The position numbers and the translations under genes are program-made. A DNA stretch of 46,700 bases, taken from IMG/VR virus record IMGVR_UViG_3300042373_000598, positions 1-46,700 of that record; one strand, 5' to 3'. The notes under the pieces were generated by a model. The model had not been told where the DNA came from. It was given only the letters and a program-made list of their open reading frames with translations, and did no database searches. Source of the DNA: a virus. This document shows positions 1 through 6,088 of this stretch, piece after piece. Every line of letters begins with the position of its first letter. Positions within the stretch are counted from its first letter, which is position 1.

Positions 1-244
1 TGTACTCCTTCAACGCCACCTGCATCTGGGGTGCAAGTTTGCTCTCCACAGTATCGAGAAAAGCAACAGGCGTTGTAGGGTGTACGGACTTGAAGCACCA
101 GTTGTGCTTGTCGAACACTTCCTTGTACACGAACGGATACTCGTGGTGTTCCTTGGTCTGGAAACAGTCAAGGCACACAGCGATGTACGGCTTGAACTTT
201 TCACTCGTTGCGTCCCATACAGGGACTGCGTCTGCTTTGCAGTG
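1..244. repeat. Left copy of the 244-bp contig-end overlap
   Basis: Bases 1-244 match 46457-46700 except at one site (C at 128, T at 46584). The repeat lies wholly inside the DnaC-like gene and the reading frame continues across the junction. I read this as the overlap of a circular assembly rather than a functional terminal repeat. The mismatch falls in a third codon position and is silent (GTG or GTA, Val). Confidence 0.95.
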
Positions 245-262
245 GATGCACTTAGAAGCCAT
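1..262 (-). CDS. DnaC-like helicase loader, N-terminal part
   Basis: This is the first 87 codons of an AAA+ helicase loader; the rest is at 46029-46456 across the contig junction. Joined, the protein has 229 residues. I chose the ATG at 262-260 because it adds a four-cysteine zinc ribbon: C5-x2-C8 and C30-x2-C33. Starting at the later GTG would cut that ribbon. The Walker A motif GITGTGKT follows at about residues 97-104. DnaC/DnaI-type loaders place the replicative DnaB helicase on origin DNA. The gene overlaps the end of the initiator gene (252-881) by 11 bases, so the initiator and loader are translated as a pair, like lambda O and P. No phage helicase is visible, so the host helicase is the likely client (inference). 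Confidence 0.85.
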   Translation of the reverse strand, partial: MASKCIHCKADAVPVWDATSEKFKPYIAVCLDCFQTKEHHEYPFVYKEVFDKHNWCFKSVHPTTPVAFLDTVESKLAPQMQVALKEY

Positions 263-881
263 TGGCGTGGTCTTGGTTGGTGAGCGTCTTCTTGATGTTT
301 GGTGTTACCACAAAAAGACCCTGCCAGCCGAAAGCAATACTTTTGTTAATCGAGGCGATGGCGTTCTGTTCAGACCCCCAGCCAGAGAGCATCAGCAACT
401 GCTCCTTCATCGTCATCTCTGACAGGGGCTTCTTAATCTGTTTCCGATAGGCCACCCACTTGTCCCAAGCATCCGAAAAAGGCTGTTCGTAAGGAAGGGT
501 TAGGGTAGGTTTATCCTCTTTCTTATCCTCTTTTCTATCTGTAGGAAGTCTACTTCCCCCCCTGCGGGAAACTGGCTTCCCCCTCCCTAGGAAATCTGTA
601 GCACCCACCAAGGCTTGCTTCTCTACTGTCCGTAGGATGCGTTTGCCGTCCACTTCGATGCGTACCACCAACTGGAAGTCGATAAGCGTTTTGAGGACAT
701 TCTTGACCTGTCTGTCGCTCAGTTGCAGGGTCTGTGCAAGGTAGCCGTTAGAGGCGTAACAGCCCTCTTCGTTATCGAGGGCGTTTACAATTCCGTACAC
801 CACCTTCTCGGTGATGGTAAGGGTCTCCATCTGGAAGACCTCGACAGGAATCCAGACACCAGTGAATGAGGGCTTGCTCAC
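252..881 (-). CDS. Winged-helix replication initiator, lambda O-like in layout
   Basis: The 209-residue protein has an N-terminal winged-helix region (about 10-75), including an HTH stretch with YLAQTLQLSDRQVKNVLKTL. A basic, polar linker follows (about 90-125). The C-terminal segment (about 130-200) carries FSDAWDKWVAYRK and SINKSIAFGWQGLF, a pattern common in phage replication proteins that partner a DnaC-type loader. The start is GTG at 881, overlapping the exonuclease stop as GTGA. An ATG at residue 18 is a weaker choice because it would lose the coupling. The linker-coding DNA contains three 23-bp iterons (505-606), as the lambda origin sits inside gene O. It probably binds the origin and recruits the loader encoded just downstream. 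Confidence 0.75.
   Translation of the reverse strand: MSKPSFTGVWIPVEVFQMETLTITEKVVYGIVNALDNEEGCYASNGYLAQTLQLSDRQVKNVLKTLIDFQLVVRIEVDGKRILRTVEKQALVGATDFLGRGKPVSRRGGSRLPTDRKEDKKEDKPTLTLPYEQPFSDAWDKWVAYRKQIKKPLSEMTMKEQLLMLSGWGSEQNAIASINKSIAFGWQGLFVVTPNIKKTLTNQDHANGF
505..606 (-). repeat. Iteron array R1 inside the initiator gene, candidate replication origin
   Basis: GGAA boxes start at 544, 567 and 590 on the plus strand, exactly 23 bp apart, and CTTCC boxes at 553 and 576 keep the same period. On the minus strand each unit reads about TTTCC(T/C)..., then a G-run, ending in CTTCCTACAGATAGAA and a purine-rich tail (505-540). A 23-bp period is not a multiple of three, so the repeat is selected as DNA and not as protein. 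A related array lies at 9139-9227. Role as an initiator-binding origin is inferred from the position and the lambda analogy. Confidence 0.6.
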
Positions 882-1672
882 GACAGGTACTGGCTCAAGT
901 TCAGGCTACCTAGGGTCTGGCTGTTGTAGCCAGTCCAAGCCTTGGTGTTGGTGCAAGCCTTCAGATGGGACAGATTACAGTCCACGATGTGCTTCCACAT
1001 CTCAAGTTCCTTAGCGTCCACATCGTAGATGGTGCAAGTGCTCGGGTCACCTTTTTCCACAGCGATGAATTCAAAGCCAAAAGGCTTTCCGAACACCTTT
1101 TCAGCGACAAGGGCATAGAACCCTGCCTGTACCCAGTATAGGCGGTCACGGACTTCGTACTTAAACCGCTCAGGCGATGCGTCCTCACAGGTTTTGATAT
1201 CCCTGATAACGCCAGTCTCGACATTAATCAGGTCAAGGCGAGCCTTGCAGTCCTGCTCCCATAGGCTGGTAAGCAAGACCTGCTCCCTGCGGTTCTCAGG
1301 GTTGGCGAGGATGAGCCTGACCTCTTGGTGCGTGGTCACGGCCTTAACAGCCCTCTCCACGATTTCCTTGGAGTCAGCCTTAAGGATGGTCTTGCCGACA
1401 GCCCCAGCCTCAAAAGCCTTTTTGATGGCCTTACCCTCAGTCGTGCGTCCGTCAGCCTCTGGGTAGAAGGCGATGGTGCTCAGGTACTGCTCAGGCTCAA
1501 GAATGGCGGTGTGGATGGCAGTGCCAATCCTCATAGCCTCGGTTTCCTCGACCTCCCTCTGGTTAAAGAAGTGGAAGGGCGAGCGGAAGAACGCCTTGAA
1601 GCGGGAAGCATTCAAAGCGGGAAGAGAGCGATATTCGCTCTCCGACATAGTACTAACAGTAGCGTCTTTCAT
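878..1672 (-). CDS. RecE-like PD-(D/E)XK exonuclease
   Basis: The 264-residue protein belongs to the RecE C-terminal/PDDEXK nuclease type that digests one strand of double-stranded DNA ends. An early segment SALNASRFKAFFRSPFHFF matches the family's usual start ('...S.l..l..sP.hy'). GTAIHTAILEP is the conserved GxxxHxxxLEP block. The nuclease core is RLDLI, then IRDIKT (the D-x-K pair), then YWVQAGFYALV. Start ATG at 1672-1670 overlaps the RusA stop as ATGA; an upstream in-frame ATG at 1705 would run 36 bases into RusA and is less likely. With ERF (45064-45771) and RusA it makes a recombination set that could process DNA ends or concatemers. Confidence 0.85.
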   Translation of the reverse strand: MKDATVSTMSESEYRSLPALNASRFKAFFRSPFHFFNQREVEETEAMRIGTAIHTAILEPEQYLSTIAFYPEADGRTTEGKAIKKAFEAGAVGKTILKADSKEIVERAVKAVTTHQEVRLILANPENRREQVLLTSLWEQDCKARLDLINVETGVIRDIKTCEDASPERFKYEVRDRLYWVQAGFYALVAEKVFGKPFGFEFIAVEKGDPSTCTIYDVDAKELEMWKHIVDCNLSHLKACTNTKAWTGYNSQTLGSLNLSQYLS

Positions 1673-2121
1673 TGGTTTTGGGTTTTTTGGTCGTAGTAGA
1701 TGCACACCTTTGGGGTAGCACTCCAGTACTTCTCAATGGTGATGCACCAGATTTGGCTATCGTCAAGCCAGTATCCGCATTTTGTCATTTCGTCCAATAT
1801 GACCTTGACAACATTGTCCACATCTGGTTTAGTCGTTTTTACAAGTTCTTTACACTTGTTAATCTTTGGTAAAAGGTACTTGGGCGATGTATAATAAAGT
1901 CTAATACAGACCCTGACCGCCCCCTCCATAGGTTGTAGTGGCTTTCCCCTTACAAGGTACGGCCTCATCTGGTCTACCCATTTGGTGACCTTGTTTTTTT
2001 TCATCTTCCCTACGAACAGCCGCCCTGTCTTGGTCTTCAAGACCCTAAGGTTGGCCTGATGGGTGCTGGTGGGAGGCTCAATCGGGGCTTCAAGCCAGCA
2101 TTGACTTGTTGGTAAATCCAT
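1669..2121 (-). CDS. rusA: RusA-type Holliday junction resolvase
   Basis: The 150-residue protein carries the RusA signature KPDVDNVVKVILDEM followed by YWLDDSQI. D100, D102 and D121 correspond to the three catalytic aspartates of Escherichia coli RusA. RusA cuts four-way DNA junctions made in recombination or replication. It is the first gene of the leftward arm and is coupled to the exonuclease gene by an ATGA overlap. Its ATG is only 15 bases from the divergent gene at 2137, and no SD sequence precedes it. The N-terminal 25 residues before the RusA core are polar and may be partly dispensable. Confidence 0.9.
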   Translation of the reverse strand: MDLPTSQCWLEAPIEPPTSTHQANLRVLKTKTGRLFVGKMKKNKVTKWVDQMRPYLVRGKPLQPMEGAVRVCIRLYYTSPKYLLPKINKCKELVKTTKPDVDNVVKVILDEMTKCGYWLDDSQIWCITIEKYWSATPKVCIYYDQKTQNQ

Positions 2122-2126
2122 ATACT
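2121..2126 (+). promoter_or_regulatory. Possible -10 box giving a near-leaderless mRNA for the gene at 2137
   Basis: TATACT at 2121-2126 matches the sigma-70 -10 consensus in five of six bases. Transcription would begin near 2133, three or four bases before the ATG at 2137. There is no convincing -35 at 16-18 bp; TTGACT at 2101 is only 14 bp away. The short untranslated end would fit the lack of SD sequences. This is tentative. Confidence 0.3.
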
Positions 2127-2136
2127 AGTTGTTTTT

Positions 2137-2598
2137 ATGGAATATGAGTCCAACCCAGAGAGAGTCAAGACCGATAACAAGTCCACGACCCTAGAAAAAC
2201 TAGACCCTGAAAAAAAGAAGCAGATTGTCTGGATGACCGAACAGGGACACACCCAGAAGGAAATCGAAGACAAGGTAGAGGTCTCCAGCCATACTGTCGT
2301 GGCTGTCAGAAACGATATGGGTGACAAGGACATCGACCTTGGTACTTACAAGCGTAAGACCAGCGACCTGTTTAAGTCCATCATCCTTAAGGGTGCTAAC
2401 AGGCTCGATGCAGAGATTGACAAACTGCCCATCACCCAGATGCCCCTCGCTCTGGCTATCCTCATTGATAAGGTGCAGACCCTCAACGACCAGCCTGTCG
2501 TTGTTACTGAGCATCGCCTCCGTGTGAAGCACGAGGACATTAACAAACTGATTAGCGGTGAGGTCATCGACCTTCCGTCCGAAAAGTCGGAAAATTAA
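2137..2598 (+). CDS. HTH DNA-binding protein, small-terminase-like
   Basis: The 153-residue protein begins with a charged stretch rich in Lys and Asp/Glu. A helix-turn-helix follows at about residues 40-60 (GHTQKEIEDKVEVSSHTVVA). The second half is helical, with PITQMPLALAILIDKVQTL and then EHRLRVKHEDINKLI. HTH, then a helical 'D+K' segment, then an 'EHR' tail is a layout I associate with phage terminase small subunits and related HTH proteins. No other small-terminase candidate lies next to TerL (12533). It might equally be a transcription regulator, since it sits at the divergence point and heads the rightward genes. No SD is present. The family assignment is inference from pattern. Confidence 0.55.
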   Translation: MEYESNPERVKTDNKSTTLEKLDPEKKKQIVWMTEQGHTQKEIEDKVEVSSHTVVAVRNDMGDKDIDLGTYKRKTSDLFKSIILKGANRLDAEIDKLPITQMPLALAILIDKVQTLNDQPVVVTEHRLRVKHEDINKLISGEVIDLPSEKSEN

Positions 2599-2605
2599 AA
2601 TCGTA

Positions 2606-2720
2606 AAAAAGGTCACGCACAAGGTAAGGTGTCAGTAAGAAATAGGTGACCCCCTTGCGTCCAGTCCGACCCTCGCCTTCCGAAAATTTACGGACGCAGG
2701 GCGGCTGGTAAGAATAGATG
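2606..2720 (+). promoter_or_regulatory. Promoter cassette A for the early-type gene cluster
   Basis: A -35-like TTTACG (2687-2692) and a -10-like AAGAAT (2710-2715) are exactly 17 bp apart. The blocks AAATTTACGGAC and AGAATAGATGT recur with identical spacing in cassette B at 8080-8108, again about 140 bp before an ATG. Upstream, AAAAGGTCA and CGCACAAGGT are also shared with cassette B. GGTCAC (2611) can pair with GTGACC (2646), and TGCGTCC with GGACGCA around the -35, but these stems are not conserved in B. That favours a DNA promoter over an RNA element. Confidence 0.6.
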
Positions 2721-2744
2721 TAAGCGAGAAGGAGCGGGTCGGCC

Positions 2745-2823
2745 AGTCAGCCCTACTTGGTAGAGCGTTTGCTCTGCCCTGACTATCTGTTGCATTGCTG
2801 AACACAACTTACAGGCAATGCAA
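2745..2823 (+). promoter_or_regulatory. Structured 5' leader of the gene at 2859
   Basis: Two hairpins lie between promoter A and the first gene. The first pairs AGTCAG (2745-2750) with CTGACT (2779-2784) around an inner stem GGTAGAGC/GCTCTGCC with a GTTT loop. The second pairs TTGCATTGC (2790-2798) with GCAATGCAA (2815-2823). The leader is about 137 bases long and has no SD near the ATG. A role in mRNA stability or translation is plausible but unproven. Confidence 0.45.
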
Positions 2824-2858
2824 TGGAAGCCAATCTGCTCTCATCGTGAAACAACACT

Positions 2859-3338
2859 ATGGACATCAAAGTCTATAACTCGGTTAAGTCGGTTCGTGTC
2901 AGCAAGGTGTATGTCAGCGAGTACTCCAAGCCGTGGGTCTCGGAAGATAAGTTCGACGGCAAGGACAAGTTCTTCCGTGCCTATCGTGAACTGGTGATGT
3001 CGAGCCACAACGACATCATCACCATCAAGACTGTCGGTGACTACGACATCGAGAACTCGCTGTCGCTCACGCAGTTGATGGCGTTCTTCGCCTACGAACT
3101 GCTGACGCACGGCGTGGTCAGCGTTGACGAGAAGTTCCACCGCCACTCGTCTGGCTTCGGCAAGGACGAGGTCGTTGTCAACGGCTTGCGTGAGTCCGCT
3201 GAACGCAACGGCTACGAACCTCGCACCGCCTTTGAAGATGGCATTCGCCACTTCAATATGGAACAGGCTGAAGCCCGTGAAAAGGCTTCGACTGAGTTCT
3301 GGGCGAAGGTCGAAGAGATGAAGGAGGGCAAGCAGTAG
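2859..3338 (+). CDS. Unknown early-type protein, 159 residues
   Basis: I do not recognise this protein. It is soluble and has no signal peptide or membrane segment. The N-terminal third has beta-strand-like alternation (MDIKVYNSVKSVRVSKVYVS); the C-terminal 40 residues are helical and charged. It is the first gene after promoter cassette A and its structured leader. It uses CGT/CGC for Arg, like the rest of the 2859-8850 cluster and unlike the late genes. No SD precedes the ATG (ACAACACTATG). A strong hairpin follows at 3346-3378. First position after a promoter suggests high early expression (inference). Confidence 0.7.
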   Translation: MDIKVYNSVKSVRVSKVYVSEYSKPWVSEDKFDGKDKFFRAYRELVMSSHNDIITIKTVGDYDIENSLSLTQLMAFFAYELLTHGVVSVDEKFHRHSSGFGKDEVVVNGLRESAERNGYEPRTAFEDGIRHFNMEQAEAREKASTEFWAKVEEMKEGKQ

Positions 3339-3345
3339 TAGCAAC

Positions 3346-3378
3346 GCATCCGCACCATCACATCGGTGGTGCGGGTGC
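3346..3378 (+). terminator. Intercistronic hairpin
   Basis: Arms GCATCCGCACCA (3346-3357) and TGGTGCGGGTGC (3367-3378) pair over 12 bp with one G-U pair around a 9-base loop. No U-run follows, so it may be an attenuator or mRNA-stabilising or processing site rather than a full terminator. It ends 19 bases before the ATG at 3398. Confidence 0.6.
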
Positions 3379-3397
3379 ATCTACTCCATTCTTCGTT

Positions 3398-4198
3398 ATG
3401 AAGAACTTGTTCTGCTTCAACAACGCCAAGACCAACAAGGGTGAGGCGTTCGGATGGCGTACCGCTATCCTCTATCTCGCTCCCGCTTCGCTGTCGGGAG
3501 AAAATGTCTGCAAGCACAGCACCGCTGAATGCAGACTCCTCTGCCTCAACACCGCTGGTATGGCTGGCGTGTTCAAGAACATCCAAGAGTCTCGCATTCG
3601 CAAGACGAAGTGGATGCTCCAGAACCCTGCCGCATTCTGGCAACAGGTGGACAGGGAGATTACCAACCACGAGAACCTTACGCATCGTCAGCAGACGAGG
3701 CTCAAGCGTAAGTTCCGTCCGTGCGTTCGCTTGAACGGCACGAGCGATATCTGGAATAGCGAGATGGAGACGATTATGTATCGTCACCCCACCACGCAAT
3801 TCTACGACTACACGAAGGATGCAGACAGGATGAGGGCGTATATGCGTGGCGAACTTCCTCGCAACTACTACCTCATCTACTCGTTCAGCGGCACAGAGCA
3901 GTCGAAGGATTTCTGCGACATCGTTTTGCAGAACGGCTTCAATGTGTCCGTTGTGTTCGGCATCAAGCGTGGCGATAAGTTGCCGCAGTACTGGCGTGGT
4001 TGCTACTCCGTCATCGATGGAGATAAGCACGACATCCGCTTCCTGACCGAAGAGCAGGGCGAGTTGCAGATTAGCGACTACTTCCCCAAGGGTATGCGGG
4101 AAGGCAATGTCGTTGGCCTTCGTGCCAAAGGCAAAGCGGTAGGTGTTGTCGCTCACGATAAATCGTTCATCCAGCCTTACAGCGATGACCGCCCATAA
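3398..4198 (+). CDS. Conserved phage protein with N-terminal cysteine motif
   Basis: The 266-residue protein has the segment LAPASLSGENVCKHSTAECR followed by LLCLNTAG, giving C38-x6-C45-x3-C49. This 'SGxNxCxxSxxxCxxxCLxxxG' block marks a family of unknown function that I have seen in many phages (DUF7227-like from memory; the accession should be checked). The three cysteines could hold a metal or iron-sulfur cluster, but that is inference. Later segments include FRPCVRLNGTSDIWN and YFPKGMREGNVVGLRAKGKA. It is soluble. It ends inside the start of the next gene (4185), so the two are translationally coupled. A host-takeover or nucleotide-related role is possible; nothing in the sequence decides it. 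Confidence 0.7.
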   Translation: MKNLFCFNNAKTNKGEAFGWRTAILYLAPASLSGENVCKHSTAECRLLCLNTAGMAGVFKNIQESRIRKTKWMLQNPAAFWQQVDREITNHENLTHRQQTRLKRKFRPCVRLNGTSDIWNSEMETIMYRHPTTQFYDYTKDADRMRAYMRGELPRNYYLIYSFSGTEQSKDFCDIVLQNGFNVSVVFGIKRGDKLPQYWRGCYSVIDGDKHDIRFLTEEQGELQISDYFPKGMREGNVVGLRAKGKAVGVVAHDKSFIQPYSDDRP

Positions 4199-4409
4199 TA
4201 AGTTCAGCCGCAGGGCTGCTAGGCATATGCGTAAGGTCGCTGACTGCAAGGAACGCATTGCAACGCTGAAGCGTAGTCGCCTCTCCATCTGGGAAGACTC
4301 CCACGAAAACCTTCTCGCTGAGTTGCTGTCTGCCGACAGCGACAAGGCGAAAGACAAACCCAAAGAGAACAACGATGAGGAAGCCCAAGACCACCAAGAA
4401 GTGGTCTGA
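4185..4409 (+). CDS. Small charged protein, 74 residues
   Basis: The ATG at 4185 overlaps the previous gene by 14 bases, and the 3' end overlaps the next gene by 35 bases. The N-terminal half is basic (HNKFSRRAARHMRK); the C-terminal tail is very acidic (KPKENNDEEAQDHQEVV). I recognise no domain. An upstream in-frame ATG at 4143 would add 14 residues but lies deep inside the previous gene. Codon use matches the cluster. Existence is supported mainly by the tight chain of overlaps. Confidence 0.55.
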   Translation: MTAHNKFSRRAARHMRKVADCKERIATLKRSRLSIWEDSHENLLAELLSADSDKAKDKPKENNDEEAQDHQEVV

Positions 4410-4851
4410 CATCAGGAGCGAACTAGTTCGCCGCCTGACCAGCGAAGTGTCGAAAGACACTTCTGTAACTGCGGACAGAAATGTCTCGCAGACCGAAAGC
4501 AACAACCAGATGCCTGTTCCCAAGAATATGGCGATGGTTCGTGACCAACAGCGTATGAGAGCCAAAGGTCTCGTACCTCCGAAGCCGCTCACTAACATCG
4601 AGCGTCTGCAACTCCCAGATGTCGAGGCCAAGCGTAAGGCTGGCTTCGATGCTTACTGGGCGAAGCGTCGCAAGCGTAAGGAGCAGATGGACAAGTGGCG
4701 TGATAAGCACGGACTCACCTCCGTCAACTTCATCATTCCCGATGACTTGCTCCAAGCGTTCAAGGCCAAGGCCGAGAGCGAGAGCAAGACGAGGACGGAA
4801 GTCCTCCGAGAGTTGATGCTCGATTACATCACCCGACCCGATAAGTCGTAA
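4375..4851 (+). CDS. Ribbon-helix-helix protein, 158 residues
   Basis: The C-terminal 45 residues (SVNFIIPDDLLQAFKAKAES, then KTRTEVLRELMLDYI) look like a ribbon-helix-helix DNA-binding fold: one short strand, a helix, a turn and a second helix. Residues 1-110 are basic and polar, with KRKAGFDAYWAKRRKRKEQM forming a likely helix. RHH proteins usually bind DNA as dimers and act as repressors or partition factors. Here a regulator of early transcription is a reasonable guess. A hairpin with a T-rich tail follows at once (4860-4889), so transcription probably ends or is attenuated after this gene. Confidence 0.65.
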   Translation: MRKPKTTKKWSDIRSELVRRLTSEVSKDTSVTADRNVSQTESNNQMPVPKNMAMVRDQQRMRAKGLVPPKPLTNIERLQLPDVEAKRKAGFDAYWAKRRKRKEQMDKWRDKHGLTSVNFIIPDDLLQAFKAKAESESKTRTEVLRELMLDYITRPDKS

Positions 4852-4859
4852 AACTATTA

Positions 4860-4892
4860 GGACGCACAGTTGTTGGCTGTGCGTCCTTTCCC
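4860..4892 (+). terminator. Rho-independent terminator
   Basis: Arms GGACGCACAG (4860-4869) and CTGTGCGTCC (4877-4886) form a perfect 10-bp stem with a 7-base loop. A T-rich tract TTTCCCTTTCCCTTT follows. It lies nine bases after the RHH gene and 55 bases before the next ATG. Confidence 0.75.
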
Positions 4893-4944
4893 TTTCCCTT
4901 TCGCACGGCAATCCCGCTGTGCGGATACACACCGAAAAAACATA

Positions 4945-5754
4945 ATGAGTAACATCATTGGTTGGTTCAAAGGGTTGGCATTCGTGCTGACCAACGCTGG
5001 CGAGTTCGCTCGTCAGCAACAAGAGGTCGCTACGCTCACCAAGCGTATCGAAGAACTGGAAGCCGCTAACAAGTCCGACACGCTGTCGCTGGACAAGCCT
5101 TACCTCGTAACAGGCAAGGCGTTCAAGACTGCGGTACAGGCCATCGCAGAGGAGGTGTTGGAAGACAACATCGAGTCTGCTGTCGAAGACGCAATCGGTA
5201 ACTCCTCAATCGTTGAGGACACCACCGAGCGTGTCATCGATGAGAAGGACTGGGACTACACTCTGCGTGACAGCATCGACTGGGACAAGGTCGCTGACAA
5301 GGTCGCAGAAAAGTTGGACTGGGAGACTATCGTCTCCGACAACGACCTCGTCACTCGTGGTGATTACGACTTCGATGATATGATGCTCAAGTCGGAGCAT
5401 ATGTCTGACGATGACCTAGTCACTCGTGAAGACCTTGGCACGATGGTCACCGATGAGTTGAAGCGTGATTGGTTCTCTTCGTTGCTCAAGGACGAGGTCG
5501 CTCGTATCTTCAAGGATACGCTGTACGCCGCCCGAGACACCGAGGAAGACAATTGCCGCAACGCCATCGATGACGAAATCGAACACAAGGTCGATGCACT
5601 CATCCGTGAGCAGTTGCAGTCCAAGTTCGGTGCAACCTATGACGAGTGGTTCAACGGCTTTGTCCTTCACGCTGTGAAGGCATCGCTCGCTGACCTGCTG
5701 GAGCAGTCTTACAAAGCGGCACAGGCCAACATCAAGGAAGGAGGCCAGTCGTGA
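4945..5754 (+). CDS. Acidic protein with coiled coil and internal repeat
   Basis: The 269-residue protein starts at ATG 4945 (CATAATGAG); an upstream in-frame ATG at 4870 lies in the terminator and is rejected. The N-terminus has a hydrophobic segment (NIIGWFKGLAFVLTNAG), then a heptad-like helix with ATLTKRIEELEAANK. The middle is rich in Asp and Glu, with the short repeat DNDLVTRGD then DDDLVTRED. I do not recognise the family. Strong acidity could mean DNA mimicry or binding to a basic host protein, but this is speculation. The stop overlaps the next start (GTGA). Confidence 0.65.
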   Translation: MSNIIGWFKGLAFVLTNAGEFARQQQEVATLTKRIEELEAANKSDTLSLDKPYLVTGKAFKTAVQAIAEEVLEDNIESAVEDAIGNSSIVEDTTERVIDEKDWDYTLRDSIDWDKVADKVAEKLDWETIVSDNDLVTRGDYDFDDMMLKSEHMSDDDLVTREDLGTMVTDELKRDWFSSLLKDEVARIFKDTLYAARDTEEDNCRNAIDDEIEHKVDALIREQLQSKFGATYDEWFNGFVLHAVKASLADLLEQSYKAAQANIKEGGQS

Positions 5755-6008
5755 GTAAGAAGGTTTCGCCTGAACGAGTGGCTGAACTCGTTGCGGCTCT
5801 CGAAATTCCCGAGAGCATCACGCCTGACCAATACCCATTCTTCATCGCTCCTACGAGTGGCAACATTATGTTCGCCATCTCCGCTGGCTCGAAAGCGTGG
5901 CGTAAGGTTGACCTAGGCGTTTCCAATAGGCTGTTCAGCGTGGTAAACGCTAACTGCCAATCCGAACACGAGGTGGACGCACTCCTAAACGCCATCTCTG
6001 CCCAGTAA
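5751..6008 (+). CDS. Unknown small protein, 85 residues
   Basis: GTG start at 5751, overlapping the previous stop as GTGA. It is one of the few genes here with an SD-like GGAGG (about 5740-5744, 6-7 bases upstream), which supports the GTG. The protein is soluble, with a helical N-terminus (SPERVAELVAALEIPESITP) and a beta-rich middle. No family recognised. Confidence 0.65.
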   Translation: MSKKVSPERVAELVAALEIPESITPDQYPFFIAPTSGNIMFAISAGSKAWRKVDLGVSNRLFSVVNANCQSEHEVDALLNAISAQ

Positions 6009-6088
6009 TCCCAAACCTTTGTGCGAAAAGCGAACGCTCCTCCAAGGTGCGAACGCCTAGTAGCACATAACCCAAGAACACAACGCAT

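Noticed and set aside
1-244. Functional direct terminal repeat of a T7-like genome
   Set aside because: The repeat cuts through the loader gene and the two copies differ by one base; an assembly overlap explains both facts.
2741-2784. tRNA-like stretch with TTGGTAGAGC resembling a D-arm
   Set aside because: There is no T-arm (GGTTCGA-like) and no acceptor pairing at a tRNA distance; it is better explained as a leader hairpin.
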